A model generated the notes under the pieces. That model was given only the letters and a program-made list of their open reading frames with translations, did no database searches and was not told the origin of the DNA. From Chromatiaceae bacterium (GTDB taxonomy: Bacteria; Pseudomonadota; Gammaproteobacteria; Chromatiales; Chromatiaceae), in the NCBI GenBank assembly GCA_016714645.1, contig JADKCI010000004.1, positions 1 through 64,000 on the forward strand: a stretch of 64,000 nt of DNA, read 5' to 3'. The position numbers and the translations under genes were made by a program. Below are positions 42,738-50,344 of this stretch, piece after piece. Position 1 is the first letter of the stretch, and every line of letters begins with the position of its first letter.

Positions 42738-42938
42738 ATGAAATTTTCGAAACTCAACACGACCGTCGGCACAGCGTTCGTCCTGAGCGCGTTGCTTGTG
42801 GCACTACCCGGCTGCCAGAAGCAGGAAGGCCCAGGGGAACAGATGGGCAAGGGAGTCGACAGGGCGACAGAGAGGGCCGGAGAGAAGGTCGAAAAGGCTG
42901 GAGAGAAAATCCAGGACGCGGCTAAGGGCGACAAGTAG
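42738..42938 (+). CDS. small entericidin-like lipoprotein
   Basis: A 66-residue protein with a signal peptide and lipobox LLVALPGC, leaving a ~40-residue mature lipoprotein of repeated charged helix (KGVDRATERAGEKVEKAGEK, then IQDAAKGDK). The 7-residue pattern suggests an amphipathic helix lying on the membrane. Similar small lipoproteins are osmotically or stress induced; the function is unknown. GAGG precedes two adjacent ATGs (42735, 42738). Confidence 0.75.
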   Translation: MKFSKLNTTVGTAFVLSALLVALPGCQKQEGPGEQMGKGVDRATERAGEKVEKAGEKIQDAAKGDK

Positions 42939-43279
42939 CAAACGCCGCACAGAACACCGGGCAGCCGCTGGACACGAAGCCCCGCTCGGCGCCATCGAAA
43001 CCCCCGCTGCGTCCTGCGGCAGGCAACGAGTACCGTTGCGCTGAAATGGCCCCAACATCATGCGGCCAGCGGCTTACCTTGGTAGGTACGCTTGTAAATG
43101 GCCGTCAAACCAAAGCCCTCCCAGTGCTTCGATCGGGGGTGTTAGCGTTTGCGTATAGGGTGATGGCCTGGCCGGCGCTGCCCCGGACTGCCGAGGTGAT
43201 TCCGACTGGGGTTGTCCCATTCGGTTCCCAAAGTCCCTTCCCCCTCTCCATCGCACAGGTCCCTTTAGGAGGTCCTACC

Positions 43280-43475
43280 ATGGTCGTCACTGCCGCAGAC
43301 CGGATCGCGCAGCCAAGCTGCGACACGACTCTGCGCGCCGGCACCTTGACCCCCCAGGACCCCCGCCGGGGTAGGCTTCCCGCGCCAATCCCCAGTGCGC
43401 TTCGCGACCGGCGACCGAGTCAGCATCGAGATCGAAGGCACTTGCCTCCCGACCAACCCGGCGGAATCGGCATGA
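43280..43475 (+). pseudogene. unrecognised small gene, frameshifted, coupled to lipase
   Basis: ATG at 43280 has a perfect AGGAGG site 6 nt upstream and gives MVVTAADRIAQPSCDTTLRA GTLTPQDP. A shift near 43365 moves to the frame reading VRFATGDRVSIEIEGTCLPT NPAESA, which ends in a TGA overlapping the lipase ATG (ATGA). The strong ribosome site and coupling suggest a real small gene with a one-base error or mutation. Read without the shift, it would fuse onto the lipase and bury its signal peptide. Confidence 0.35.
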
Positions 43476-44350
43476 AGCGCTGGTGTGGTCGTTGGTGGCT
43501 GGCCCTGTGTTGCGCGCTCGGACTGGTGTTCGCCAGCCCTGCCAGCGCTGGGCGCATCCTGGTGCTGGTGCACGGCTACCTGGGAGATTCTGCTTCCTGG
43601 CGGCAGAACGGAGTCTTGCCGGTGTTGGAGCAGGCCGGCTGGAAAGCAGCCGGCAACTGGCAGTCGACCCGGGCCGGCGTCCGGCTGGAGCCGGTCGGGC
43701 CACCCGCAGGGGAATTCGCGGTCTACACTGTCGACCTGCCCTCCACCGCCCAACTGATGGAACAGGCGCGCTTGCTCGGCGGGATGCTGGGAGCCATCGC
43801 GCAGCGGCACCCGACGGACACGGTCGACCTCATCGGGCATTCGGCCGGCGGCGTCGTGGCCCGGCTCGCACTGGTGAACTACGGCGCGGGCACGGTCACC
43901 CGTCTGATCACCGTCGCCGCTCCCCACAGGGGCACCGAGCGCGCCTCGGAGGCGCTGGATGCGACCGACGACAGCGGGCTGTTCGGCGGGATCAAGCGCT
44001 GGTTCGTAAAACGCAAGGTGGGAGACGACCTGTATCGCACCGTGCAGGCTTCGCGCGGGGTCCTCGCGGACCTCGCCCCGCCGGTGCCCGGTAACCTCCT
44101 GTACTCGCTCAATGCTCGCCCGCACCCCGACATCGTTTATATCGCAGTGGTTCGCGGCGCCGCATACGGGCTGGCGGGCGACCAGGTCGTGCCGGCACCC
44201 AGTCAGGACCTCCGCCGGGTGCCCGCTCTGAATGGGCGGGCCAGCATTCGGGTGATGGCCGGCGATCACCAACTCAGCCCGCAGGATGGCCTGCTGTTGG
44301 CGGAGCTGGTGTCCAGGCCCGCTAATGCCACCGCGACCACGTCGAAGTGA
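43472..44350 (+). CDS. secreted alpha/beta-hydrolase, lipase-like
   Basis: A 292-residue exported hydrolase. Signal peptide MKRWCGRWWLALCCALGLVF with cleavage near SPASA. LVLVHGYLGDSASW gives the oxyanion-hole loop, IGHSAGG the nucleophile Ser, and GDQVVP and GDHQLSP late in the chain suit the catalytic Asp and His. It resembles PGAP1/triacylglycerol-lipase-type esterases acting in the periplasm or outside. The stop lies directly beside an IS21 relic that follows. Confidence 0.82.
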   Translation: MKRWCGRWWLALCCALGLVFASPASAGRILVLVHGYLGDSASWRQNGVLPVLEQAGWKAAGNWQSTRAGVRLEPVGPPAGEFAVYTVDLPSTAQLMEQARLLGGMLGAIAQRHPTDTVDLIGHSAGGVVARLALVNYGAGTVTRLITVAAPHRGTERASEALDATDDSGLFGGIKRWFVKRKVGDDLYRTVQASRGVLADLAPPVPGNLLYSLNARPHPDIVYIAVVRGAAYGLAGDQVVPAPSQDLRRVPALNGRASIRVMAGDHQLSPQDGLLLAELVSRPANATATTSK

Positions 44351-44354
44351 CGCG

Positions 44355-44873
44355 GCAGGATGGTGTGCGGCCGCGACGCCTGCGACAGGCTCGCCTGGGG
44401 TCTCGCTCTCCGTTTCGTGCTGTTCGCCACCGCCGCGGCCCTGATGACCTCCCTGGTCAAGGCCCACAACGAGGGCCGCCTAGAGGAGCGGCTGGCCATC
44501 TACGCCAAGCCCAAGCTCCTGATCGTCGACGAGTTGGGCTATCTGCCCTTTGAGGCCAGCGCCGCGCACCTGTTCTTCCAACCTCGTCTCACGCCGCTAC
44601 GAGCGCGGCAGTCTGCTGGTCACCAGCAACCGCCACGTTACCGAGTGGGGCGAGGTCTTTGGCGACCCAGTGGTGGCCACCGCCATCCTCGACCGCCTGC
44701 TCCACCACCGCCACGTCCTCACCCTCCGCGGGGAGAGCTATCGCCTGCGCGAGAAACGTCGCTCGGGCCTCGTCCGTCTGAGCCCCATCAACCACGAAAC
44801 CACCACCGCGATGCCCAGCTAGGGGGGCAATTTTTCGTGTCGCCAGGGGGTCAATACCTGGTGTCGCTTGACA
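44355..44873 (+). mobile_element. IS21-family right-hand relic
   Basis: The 3' portion of an IS21 element: a truncated istB and the right terminus ending GTGTCGCTTGACA at 44873, with GTGTCGCCAGGGGGTCA just inside it. It is the same type as the relic at 33866-35478, whose last 23 bp are identical. The left end and istA are gone. Confidence 0.75.
44380..44822 (+). pseudogene. istB: istB fragment, frameshifted
   Basis: The AAA+ helper ATPase of IS21. The surviving part reads LVKAHNEGRLEERLAIYAKP and LLIVDELGYLPFEASAAHLF (Walker B), shifts frame near 44578, then continues SRRYERGSLLVTSNRHVTEW, FGDPVVATAILDRLLHHRHV and ends at the stop near 44822. The N-terminus with Walker A is missing. Confidence 0.8.
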
Positions 44874-45042
44874 CCATAGGCCCTGTCGCTGGACTCCTGG
44901 TGGGGTTGATCCTGGCCGGGTGTCAGACTGTCCCTCCTGCATTCGGGGGTAGTGGTCCAGACGTGGAAACGGGCTCGGAAAACAGTCGTTAAGACAAGCC
45001 CCTGTAAGCTGTGCTATCCAGATCTGGCGCACTACCTCCCCC
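44874..45042 (+). other. remnant between two elements, possible lipoprotein leader
   Basis: The frame running out of the IS21 end encodes GPVAGLLVGLILAGCQTVPP with a lipobox (LILAGC) and stops shortly after at 44992. A lipoprotein gene whose 5' end was cut by IS21 is one reading. The 9 bases AGCGACTAT after it (45043-45051) are the left target duplication of the next element. Confidence 0.3.
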
Positions 45043-45051
45043 AGCGACTAT

Positions 45052-46508
45052 CAGCAGTTCTAAATTTAAGACCATTATGTTATGAGGGACTTCTGAGAAG
45101 CTACTGGTGATTCCGTTGGTCCTCAAGCCTGCCGTTGCCCAGAGTGATCCTGCGCCAGACGTGTTCACGGTCACCGGCTTGGTGAAGCGGATTCGTGAGG
45201 CGTTGTTTGACTTGCCTGATCACCGTAAGGGCGGCAACAACCAGTCTTATGCCATCGGCGACGCCGCGCTGAGTGCCTTCTCGGCGTTTTTCCTGCAGAG
45301 TCCGTCGTTTCTGGATTACCGGCGGCGCATGTAGGAAGAGCTCGGGGAGAACAACGCCAGCTCGCTGTTCGGCGTGCATCAGATCCCGAGCACGCAGCAG
45401 ATCGGCAATCTGCTCGGCCCGAACTCGGCGGATCATCTCGCGCCGGTGTTCTTCGAACTCATCGAGGCGCTGCACCGGCACGGCGCCTTGGCATCGCACC
45501 GCGGCGTCGACGCACGCCTGCTGATGGCGCTCGACGGGACCCAGTACCACAGCTCCGAGTCGATCCACTGCGAGCACTGCTCTACGCGCAGCTGAGTAAC
45601 GGCAAAACCCAGTATGACCATGTTGCCGTCACCCCGGTGATCGTCGCCCCAGGGCAAGTGCAGGTCTTTGCCTTGCCACCGGCATTCGTGCGCCCGCAAG
45701 ACGGGCAGGCCAAGCAGGACTGCGAACTCAATGCTGCGACGCGCTGGCTGCAGCAGTGGGGTGCACGTATCGCGCCGTGGCACACCACGCTCCTGGGCGA
45801 CGATCTGTACTGTCATCAGCCGTTCAGCGAGCAGGTGCTCGCGCCGGACTGTGCGTTTTTGTTCGTCTGCCTGCCACCGTCGCACACGCTGCTGTATGAA
45901 TGGGTCGCGGACTTCGAGCGCATCGGCGCGGTGCCGACCCTGGTGAAAACACGCTGGACGGGCAAGCAGCGCCTCACCGAGACCTATCGCTGGCTCAATG
46001 AGCTGCCGTTGCGCAACGGCGACGATGCCCTGAAGGTCGGTTGGTTGCGAGCTGACGACCACCGATGCCGCGGGCAACGTGCTCTACCGCAACGCCTGGG
46101 CCAGTTCGGTGCCGGTCACCCGAGAGAACGTCGTCGCGCTCGTCGCCGAGGGCGCAGTCGCTGGAAGATCGAGAACGAGAACAACAATACCCTCAAGACC
46201 AAGGGCTACAACTTCGAGCACAACTACAGCCACGGCAAACAGCACCTGTCCTCGCTGCTGGCAAGCCTGATGCTGCTGGCCTTCCTTACCCATAGCGTGC
46301 TCGATCTGCTCGACCAACGCTATCGCACGATCCGCCGGCACCTACCCTCGCGGCGCACTTTCTTCGAACACCTGCGCGCGCTCACCCTGTACATGCCCTT
46401 TACCTCCGGGGATCACCTCTTTGACTTCATGCTGGAGGCCCTGCAGCCAGCGCGCTCGCCGCCCAAGTGTCGATCACCCGGACAACGGCGGCAAATTTAG
46501 AATTGCTG
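45052..46508 (+). mobile_element. complete ISNCY-like insertion sequence with 9-bp target duplication
   Basis: 1457 bp starting CAGCAGTTCTAAATTT and ending AAATTTAGAATTGCTG (inverted ends, one mismatch). AGCGACTAT occurs on both sides (45043-45051 and 46509-46517), so the boundaries are exact. One damaged transposase gene lies inside. The same two ends enclose an IS256 copy at 34137-35455. Confidence 0.85.
45107..46500 (+). pseudogene. DDE transposase of ISNCY-like type, multiply disrupted
   Basis: Recognisable blocks: LVKRIREALFDLPDHRKGGN, then an in-frame TAG at 45332-45334, EELGENNASSLFGVHQIPST, RLLMALDGTQYHSSESIHCE (catalytic Asp), a frameshift near 45590, HTTLLGDDLYCHQPFSEQVL (second Asp), a double shift near 46050-46150 (LTTTDAAGNVLYRNAW in another frame), and finally RWKIENENNNTLKTKGYNFE HNYSHGKQHLSSLLA with the catalytic Glu. 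The family assignment (ISNCY rather than IS4 proper) is from pattern memory. Not functional as read. Confidence 0.75.
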
Positions 46509-46523
46509 AGCGACTATACCAAA

Positions 46524-46553
46524 CCCAAAACACGGGTGTGTTGGGTATAGAAT
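46524..46553 (+). promoter_or_regulatory. possible operator and -10 of the dehydrogenase operon
   Basis: CCCAAAACAC-GG-GTGTGTTGGG is an inverted repeat with one mismatch per arm, immediately followed by TATAGAAT as a candidate -10. No matching -35 is visible, so an activator-dependent promoter is possible. The ISNCY-like element inserted just upstream. Confidence 0.35.
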
Positions 46554-46625
46554 CGCGTCTTTCGGGAGACAGGACCATGCCGATCAGCCCAGCACCATCC
46601 CCCCAGCGCCTGACCCGGCTCGATC

Positions 46626-47651
46626 ATGGCTCCTCCTAGCCTCCCCCTCGGTAACGCCGAACCCTGGACGGAGGCCACGACCCTGGCGGCGGAGGCCTAT
46701 TGGCTCCTCGCCCCCGGCCAGGGCGGGATCTGCACCGAGACCTTGCCTGGGCTCGAGCCTGGCGATGCCCAGGTCCGGACCCTCTACAGCGGCATCAGCC
46801 GGGGCACCGAGTCCCTGGTCTTTCGGGGCGAGGTGCCGCCCAGTGAGTTTGAGACCATGCGCGCCCCCTTTCAGGCGGGCGATTTCCCCGGTCCGGTCAA
46901 GTATGGCTACTGCAGCGTGGGGCTAGTGGAGTCCGGCCCGGCGGACCTGCGCGGGCGGCGGGTCTTCTGCCTTTACCCTCACCAGACCCGTTACCGGGTC
47001 CCGGCCGCGGCGCTCCATTTCCTCCCGGAGGGGGTGCCACCGGGCCGCGCCGTGCTGGCCGCCAACCTGGAGACCGCCATCAATGGCCTCTGGGACGCTG
47101 CCCCTCGGGTGGGGGACCGCATCGCCGTCATCGGGGGCGGGACCCTGGGTTGCCTGGTGGCCTGGCTCGCCGGTCGCATCCCAGGTTGCCAGGTCGAGCT
47201 CATCGATACTAACCCGCGGCGGGCCGGCATCGCCGCCGCCCTAGGGGTGGCCTTCGCCGCCCCGGTCTCGGCGACCCCGGAGGTGGATCGGGTGATCCAT
47301 GCCAGCGGCTCCGCCGCCGGCCTCGCCCTAGGGCTGCGCCTGGCGGGTTTCGAGGCGACGGTGCTGGAGCTGTCCTGGTATGGCACCCGGGAGGTGGCGC
47401 TGCCCTTGGGGGCTGCCTTCCACCGCCGCCGGCTGACCCTGCGTTCATCCCAGGTGGGTAGCATCGCCACCGCCCAGCGGGCGCGCTGGGATTTTCGCCG
47501 CCGGATGGGGCTGGCCCTGTCCCTCTTGACGGACCCGGCCCTTGATGGGCTCATCACCGGCGAGGATGCCTTCACCCAACTGCCGGAGATTCAGGCCCGA
47601 CTGGCTCGCGACCCCGGCGACACCCTGATGCACCGCATCCGTTACGACTGA
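46626..47651 (+). CDS. MDR-family (zinc-type alcohol dehydrogenase-like) oxidoreductase
   Basis: A 341-residue medium-chain dehydrogenase/reductase. The N-terminal GroES-like part has YSGISRGTESLVFRGEVPPS and GYCSVGLVE. The Rossmann motif is IAVIGGGTLGCLVAWLAG, with a dinucleotide acidic residue in VELIDTNPRR. The usual structural-zinc Cys cluster is absent. First gene of a four-gene operon, 16 bp before the pterin-synthase homologue. A 20-codon frame (46577-46639) with a better ribosome site (GGGAGA) overlaps its start and may be a leader peptide. The substrate is unknown. Confidence 0.8.
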   Translation: MAPPSLPLGNAEPWTEATTLAAEAYWLLAPGQGGICTETLPGLEPGDAQVRTLYSGISRGTESLVFRGEVPPSEFETMRAPFQAGDFPGPVKYGYCSVGLVESGPADLRGRRVFCLYPHQTRYRVPAAALHFLPEGVPPGRAVLAANLETAINGLWDAAPRVGDRIAVIGGGTLGCLVAWLAGRIPGCQVELIDTNPRRAGIAAALGVAFAAPVSATPEVDRVIHASGSAAGLALGLRLAGFEATVLELSWYGTREVALPLGAAFHRRRLTLRSSQVGSIATAQRARWDFRRRMGLALSLLTDPALDGLITGEDAFTQLPEIQARLARDPGDTLMHRIRYD

Positions 47652-47667
47652 CTAAGGGAATCCGATC

Positions 47668-48072
47668 ATGTACAGCCTCAGCGTTCGCGATCACGTCATG
47701 ATCGCCCACAGTTTTCGCGGCGCCGTCTTCGGGCCGGCCCAGCGGCTGCACGGGGCCACCTATGTGGTGGATCTGGAGCTGCGCCGGCCCAGCCTGGACG
47801 CAGACAACCTGGTGGTGGACATCGGTCTGGCGAGCCAGGCCCTGCGCGCCGTCCTCGCCGACCTGGACTACCGCAATCTGGACGAGCACCCGGATCTCCA
47901 GGGCCAGAACACCACCACCGAATTCATGGCGCGGCGGATTTTTGAGGGGGTGGCGGCCAGTCTGGCCGCCGGGGAGCTGGGGGCGTCGGCGCGGGGCATC
48001 CAGTCCCTGCGGGTGGTGCTGCGCGAGTCTCACCTGGCCTGGGCCGCTTACGAGTCGGAGTTGTCCGCCTGA
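47668..48072 (+). CDS. variant 6-pyruvoyl-tetrahydropterin synthase / QueD-family protein
   Basis: A 134-residue T-fold protein of the PTPS/QueD family. RDHVMIAHSFRG gives the first zinc-binding His and AQRLHGATYVVDLEL the second, but the canonical HGH is HGA here, so one zinc ligand is replaced. YRNLDEHPDLQGQNTTTEFM and RVVLRESHLAWAAYE give the other active-site elements, including the late Glu and His. The exact sequence class recurs beside dehydrogenase and glycosyltransferase genes in other proteobacteria. It is probably a specialised enzyme, not the folate or queuosine one. Ribosome site AAGGGA. Confidence 0.8.
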   Translation: MYSLSVRDHVMIAHSFRGAVFGPAQRLHGATYVVDLELRRPSLDADNLVVDIGLASQALRAVLADLDYRNLDEHPDLQGQNTTTEFMARRIFEGVAASLAAGELGASARGIQSLRVVLRESHLAWAAYESELSA

Positions 48073-49292
48073 GCCCGCCGAACCCCCCGGGGTCCGACGG
48101 GCGGCGGCTCTGGGCCCTGGTTCCCGGCGATCTCGACACCCCCGCCGGCGGTTACCGCTATGACCGGCGCATCCTGGCCGGCTTGGCCGGTCTGGGCTGG
48201 GAGGTGGCGTACCGCACCCTGGACGCCAGCTTTCCGGCACCGACCCCAGCGGCCAGGGAGCAGGCGCGGCAAGTCCTCGCGGCCATTCCGGACGACGGCC
48301 TGGTCTTGGTGGACGGGCTCGCCTACGGTGTCCTCCCTGAACTGGCGGAGGCCGAGGGGCGGCGGTTACGTCTGGTGGCCCTGGTGCATCATCCCCTGGC
48401 GTTGGAGGCGGGGTTGTCTCCAGAGCGGGCCGCCACTCTGCGTGACGCCGAGGTCCTTGCCCTGGCCCAGGCGCGGCTGATCCTGGTGACCAGTCGTTTC
48501 ACTGCCGCCCTGCTCGCCGGCTGGGGGGTGCCCCCGAGCCGGCTGCGGGTGGTGGAGCCGGGGACGGACCCGGCCCCCACCGCCCAGGGCTCGGGGTCCG
48601 GGACCTTGCGTCTGCTCTGCGTCGCCTCCCTCACCCCCCGCAAGGGGCATGACCTGCTGCTGCGTGCCCTGGCGGGGCTGCGGGAAGAGTCCTGGCACCT
48701 GGACTGCGTCGGCAGCCTGGACCGGAACCCCGCCTGGGCCGCGGGCCTGATCCGGCTGCGGGATGAACTTGGGCTGGCTGGGCGGGTGAGCCTCCTGGGT
48801 GCCCTTGGCGAGGAGGAACTGGAGGACTGCTTTGGGGGGGCGGATCTGTTCGTCCTGCCCTCCCGCTTCGAGGGCTACGGCATGGCCTTCGCCGAGGCCC
48901 TGGCGCGCGGCCTGCCGATCCTGGCCACCCGCGCCGGGGCCAGCGGCGAGACGGTCCCCCCGGAGGCGGGGCTGCTGGTGCCGGCGGATGATCCGCTGGC
49001 CTTGGGGCAGGCGCTACGCCAGTTGCTGGTCGATCCAGCCCTGCGGGGCCGTCTGGCCAAGGGTGCCCGGGCCGCCGGCTTGTGTTTGCCGACCTGGCAG
49101 GATGCCGTCGCCGCCTTCGCCACCGCCCTTGAGGAGGCTGTGGGGCAAGCCGAGCAAGAAGCAAAGGCGGCTACCCAAGAGGGGGCCCGGCGGGTTCTCG
49201 GGGAAATCCGGCTGAACAGCAGCCCTGCCCATGACGAGATGACCCAGCAGGTGGTCGGGATGGTCATCCCGGAGGTGGCGCGAGATGGGTGA
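48069..49292 (+). CDS. GT4-type glycosyltransferase
   Basis: A GT-B fold glycosyltransferase. The C-terminal half has LLCVASLTPRKGHDLLLRAL, SRFEGYGMAFAEALARGLPI (the E-x7-E catalytic/nucleotide-sugar motif) and late helices. Family-like sequence (LWALVPGDLDTPAGGYRYDR) begins at about 48108, before the first in-frame ATG at 48183, and no ATG, GTG or TTG lies there. A CTG at 48069 overlapping the preceding TGA is my best guess. It overlaps the next gene by 8 nt. The donor and acceptor are unknown. Third gene of the operon. Confidence 0.8.
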   Translation: MSPPNPPGSDGRRLWALVPGDLDTPAGGYRYDRRILAGLAGLGWEVAYRTLDASFPAPTPAAREQARQVLAAIPDDGLVLVDGLAYGVLPELAEAEGRRLRLVALVHHPLALEAGLSPERAATLRDAEVLALAQARLILVTSRFTAALLAGWGVPPSRLRVVEPGTDPAPTAQGSGSGTLRLLCVASLTPRKGHDLLLRALAGLREESWHLDCVGSLDRNPAWAAGLIRLRDELGLAGRVSLLGALGEEELEDCFGGADLFVLPSRFEGYGMAFAEALARGLPILATRAGASGETVPPEAGLLVPADDPLALGQALRQLLVDPALRGRLAKGARAAGLCLPTWQDAVAAFATALEEAVGQAEQEAKAATQEGARRVLGEIRLNSSPAHDEMTQQVVGMVIPEVARDG

Positions 49293-50298
49293 TTTCAGCA
49301 CCGCCTGGCTGGCCCTGCGGGAGCCGGTGGATAGCCGTGCCCGTTCCGATCGCCTGCTGCGGAGCCTGCTGGCGCTTCTCACGGCATTCAACCACCCCCC
49401 GGGCGCCGAGGTCGCTCAGCCCCTGCGTATTCTTGATCTGGGCTGTGGCACCGGGGCTAATCTTCGTTACCTGGCCCCTCGTCTGGGCCTCGAGCCAGAC
49501 GCCGGCCCCTGGGCATGTCAGGACTGGATCTGCGTGGATAGGGACCGGAGGCTGCTGGCCGATCTGACTCACCGCACCGCGGACTGGGCCAGAGGCCGGA
49601 ACCTCACGGCCATTGTCCAGGGCGAGGGGCTAATCATCCAGGGTGCCCAGGGTGTCCCGGCCTCGGGTCCCCACTGCCGGGTCAGGACCCTGGACCGGGA
49701 TCTGGCCCGGGGGTCGGAGTCCCTGCTTCTGGGCCCGGGTACCCTGGTGGTCGCCTCCGCCCTGTTGGATCTGGTCGCGGCGGACTGGCTCGCCGGCCTG
49801 CTGCGGGCCTGCGCCAGGAGTCGCTCCCACCTCTACCTGGCCCTCACCTATGACGGCCGGATCGACTTGTCCCCCGACCACCCCCACGACGGGACCCTGA
49901 TCGCCCTGGTCAACGCTCATCAAAACCGCGATAAGGGGCTGGGTGGTCCCGCCCTCGGGCCCTCCGCCCCCGCCCGGCTGGCGGAATTGGCGGCGGGTCT
50001 AGGCTTCGCCCTGGAAGCGGCTGACAGTGATTGGGTACTGGGGCCAGACGAGCCGGAGCTCCAGTCGGCCCTGGTCGCCGGCTGGGCGGTCGCCGCCCGG
50101 GAGCAGGTGCCCGCCGGGCCTGAGTCAAGGGGCCTGGACGAGGAGATCTGCCGCTGGCACGAGCGTCGCCAGGCACACATCGCCGCCGGACTTTTGCATA
50201 TCCGGGTGGGCCATCGGGATGCCCTGCTGTCGCCGCTTAGGGAGGGTTCAGAAACAAGCGGCGCAAGGCTTGCCCGGAGTCGGCGTAGGCTGCGCTAA
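49285..50298 (+). CDS. class I SAM-dependent methyltransferase-like protein
   Basis: A 337-residue protein. RILDLGCGTGANLRYLAPRL is SAM motif I. WICVDRDRRLLADL is motif II, and LLLGPGTLVVASALLDLVAA a likely motif IV. The C-terminal ~100 residues are not recognised beyond the fold. The last few codons are formed by the 59-bp dispersed repeat, so the natural C-terminus may have been altered when that repeat arrived. The gene starts inside the end of the glycosyltransferase gene and is the last of the operon. Confidence 0.75.
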   Translation: MGDFSTAWLALREPVDSRARSDRLLRSLLALLTAFNHPPGAEVAQPLRILDLGCGTGANLRYLAPRLGLEPDAGPWACQDWICVDRDRRLLADLTHRTADWARGRNLTAIVQGEGLIIQGAQGVPASGPHCRVRTLDRDLARGSESLLLGPGTLVVASALLDLVAADWLAGLLRACARSRSHLYLALTYDGRIDLSPDHPHDGTLIALVNAHQNRDKGLGGPALGPSAPARLAELAAGLGFALEAADSDWVLGPDEPELQSALVAGWAVAAREQVPAGPESRGLDEEICRWHERRQAHIAAGLLHIRVGHRDALLSPLREGSETSGARLARSRRRLR

Positions 50299-50332
50299 TC
50301 CGACTTACGGATGTACCGGTTGTTTTTGAACC
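50274..50332 (-). repeat. 59-bp dispersed palindromic repeat, copy 2 (inverted)
   Basis: Reads on the minus strand like copy 1 at 15146-15204, with GGTTCAAAAACAACCGG at its start and a nearly perfect long stem after it. It begins 12 bp beyond the ubiG stop in ubiG's direction, and also overlaps the last codons of the methyltransferase gene. Confidence 0.75.
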
Positions 50333-50344
50333 GTGACGTAGCGG

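Noticed and set aside
44360..44992. 210-codon frame as one protein ending in a lipoprotein-like sequence
   Set aside because: It joins an istB frame to out-of-frame sequence and the IS21 terminus; not a real single gene.
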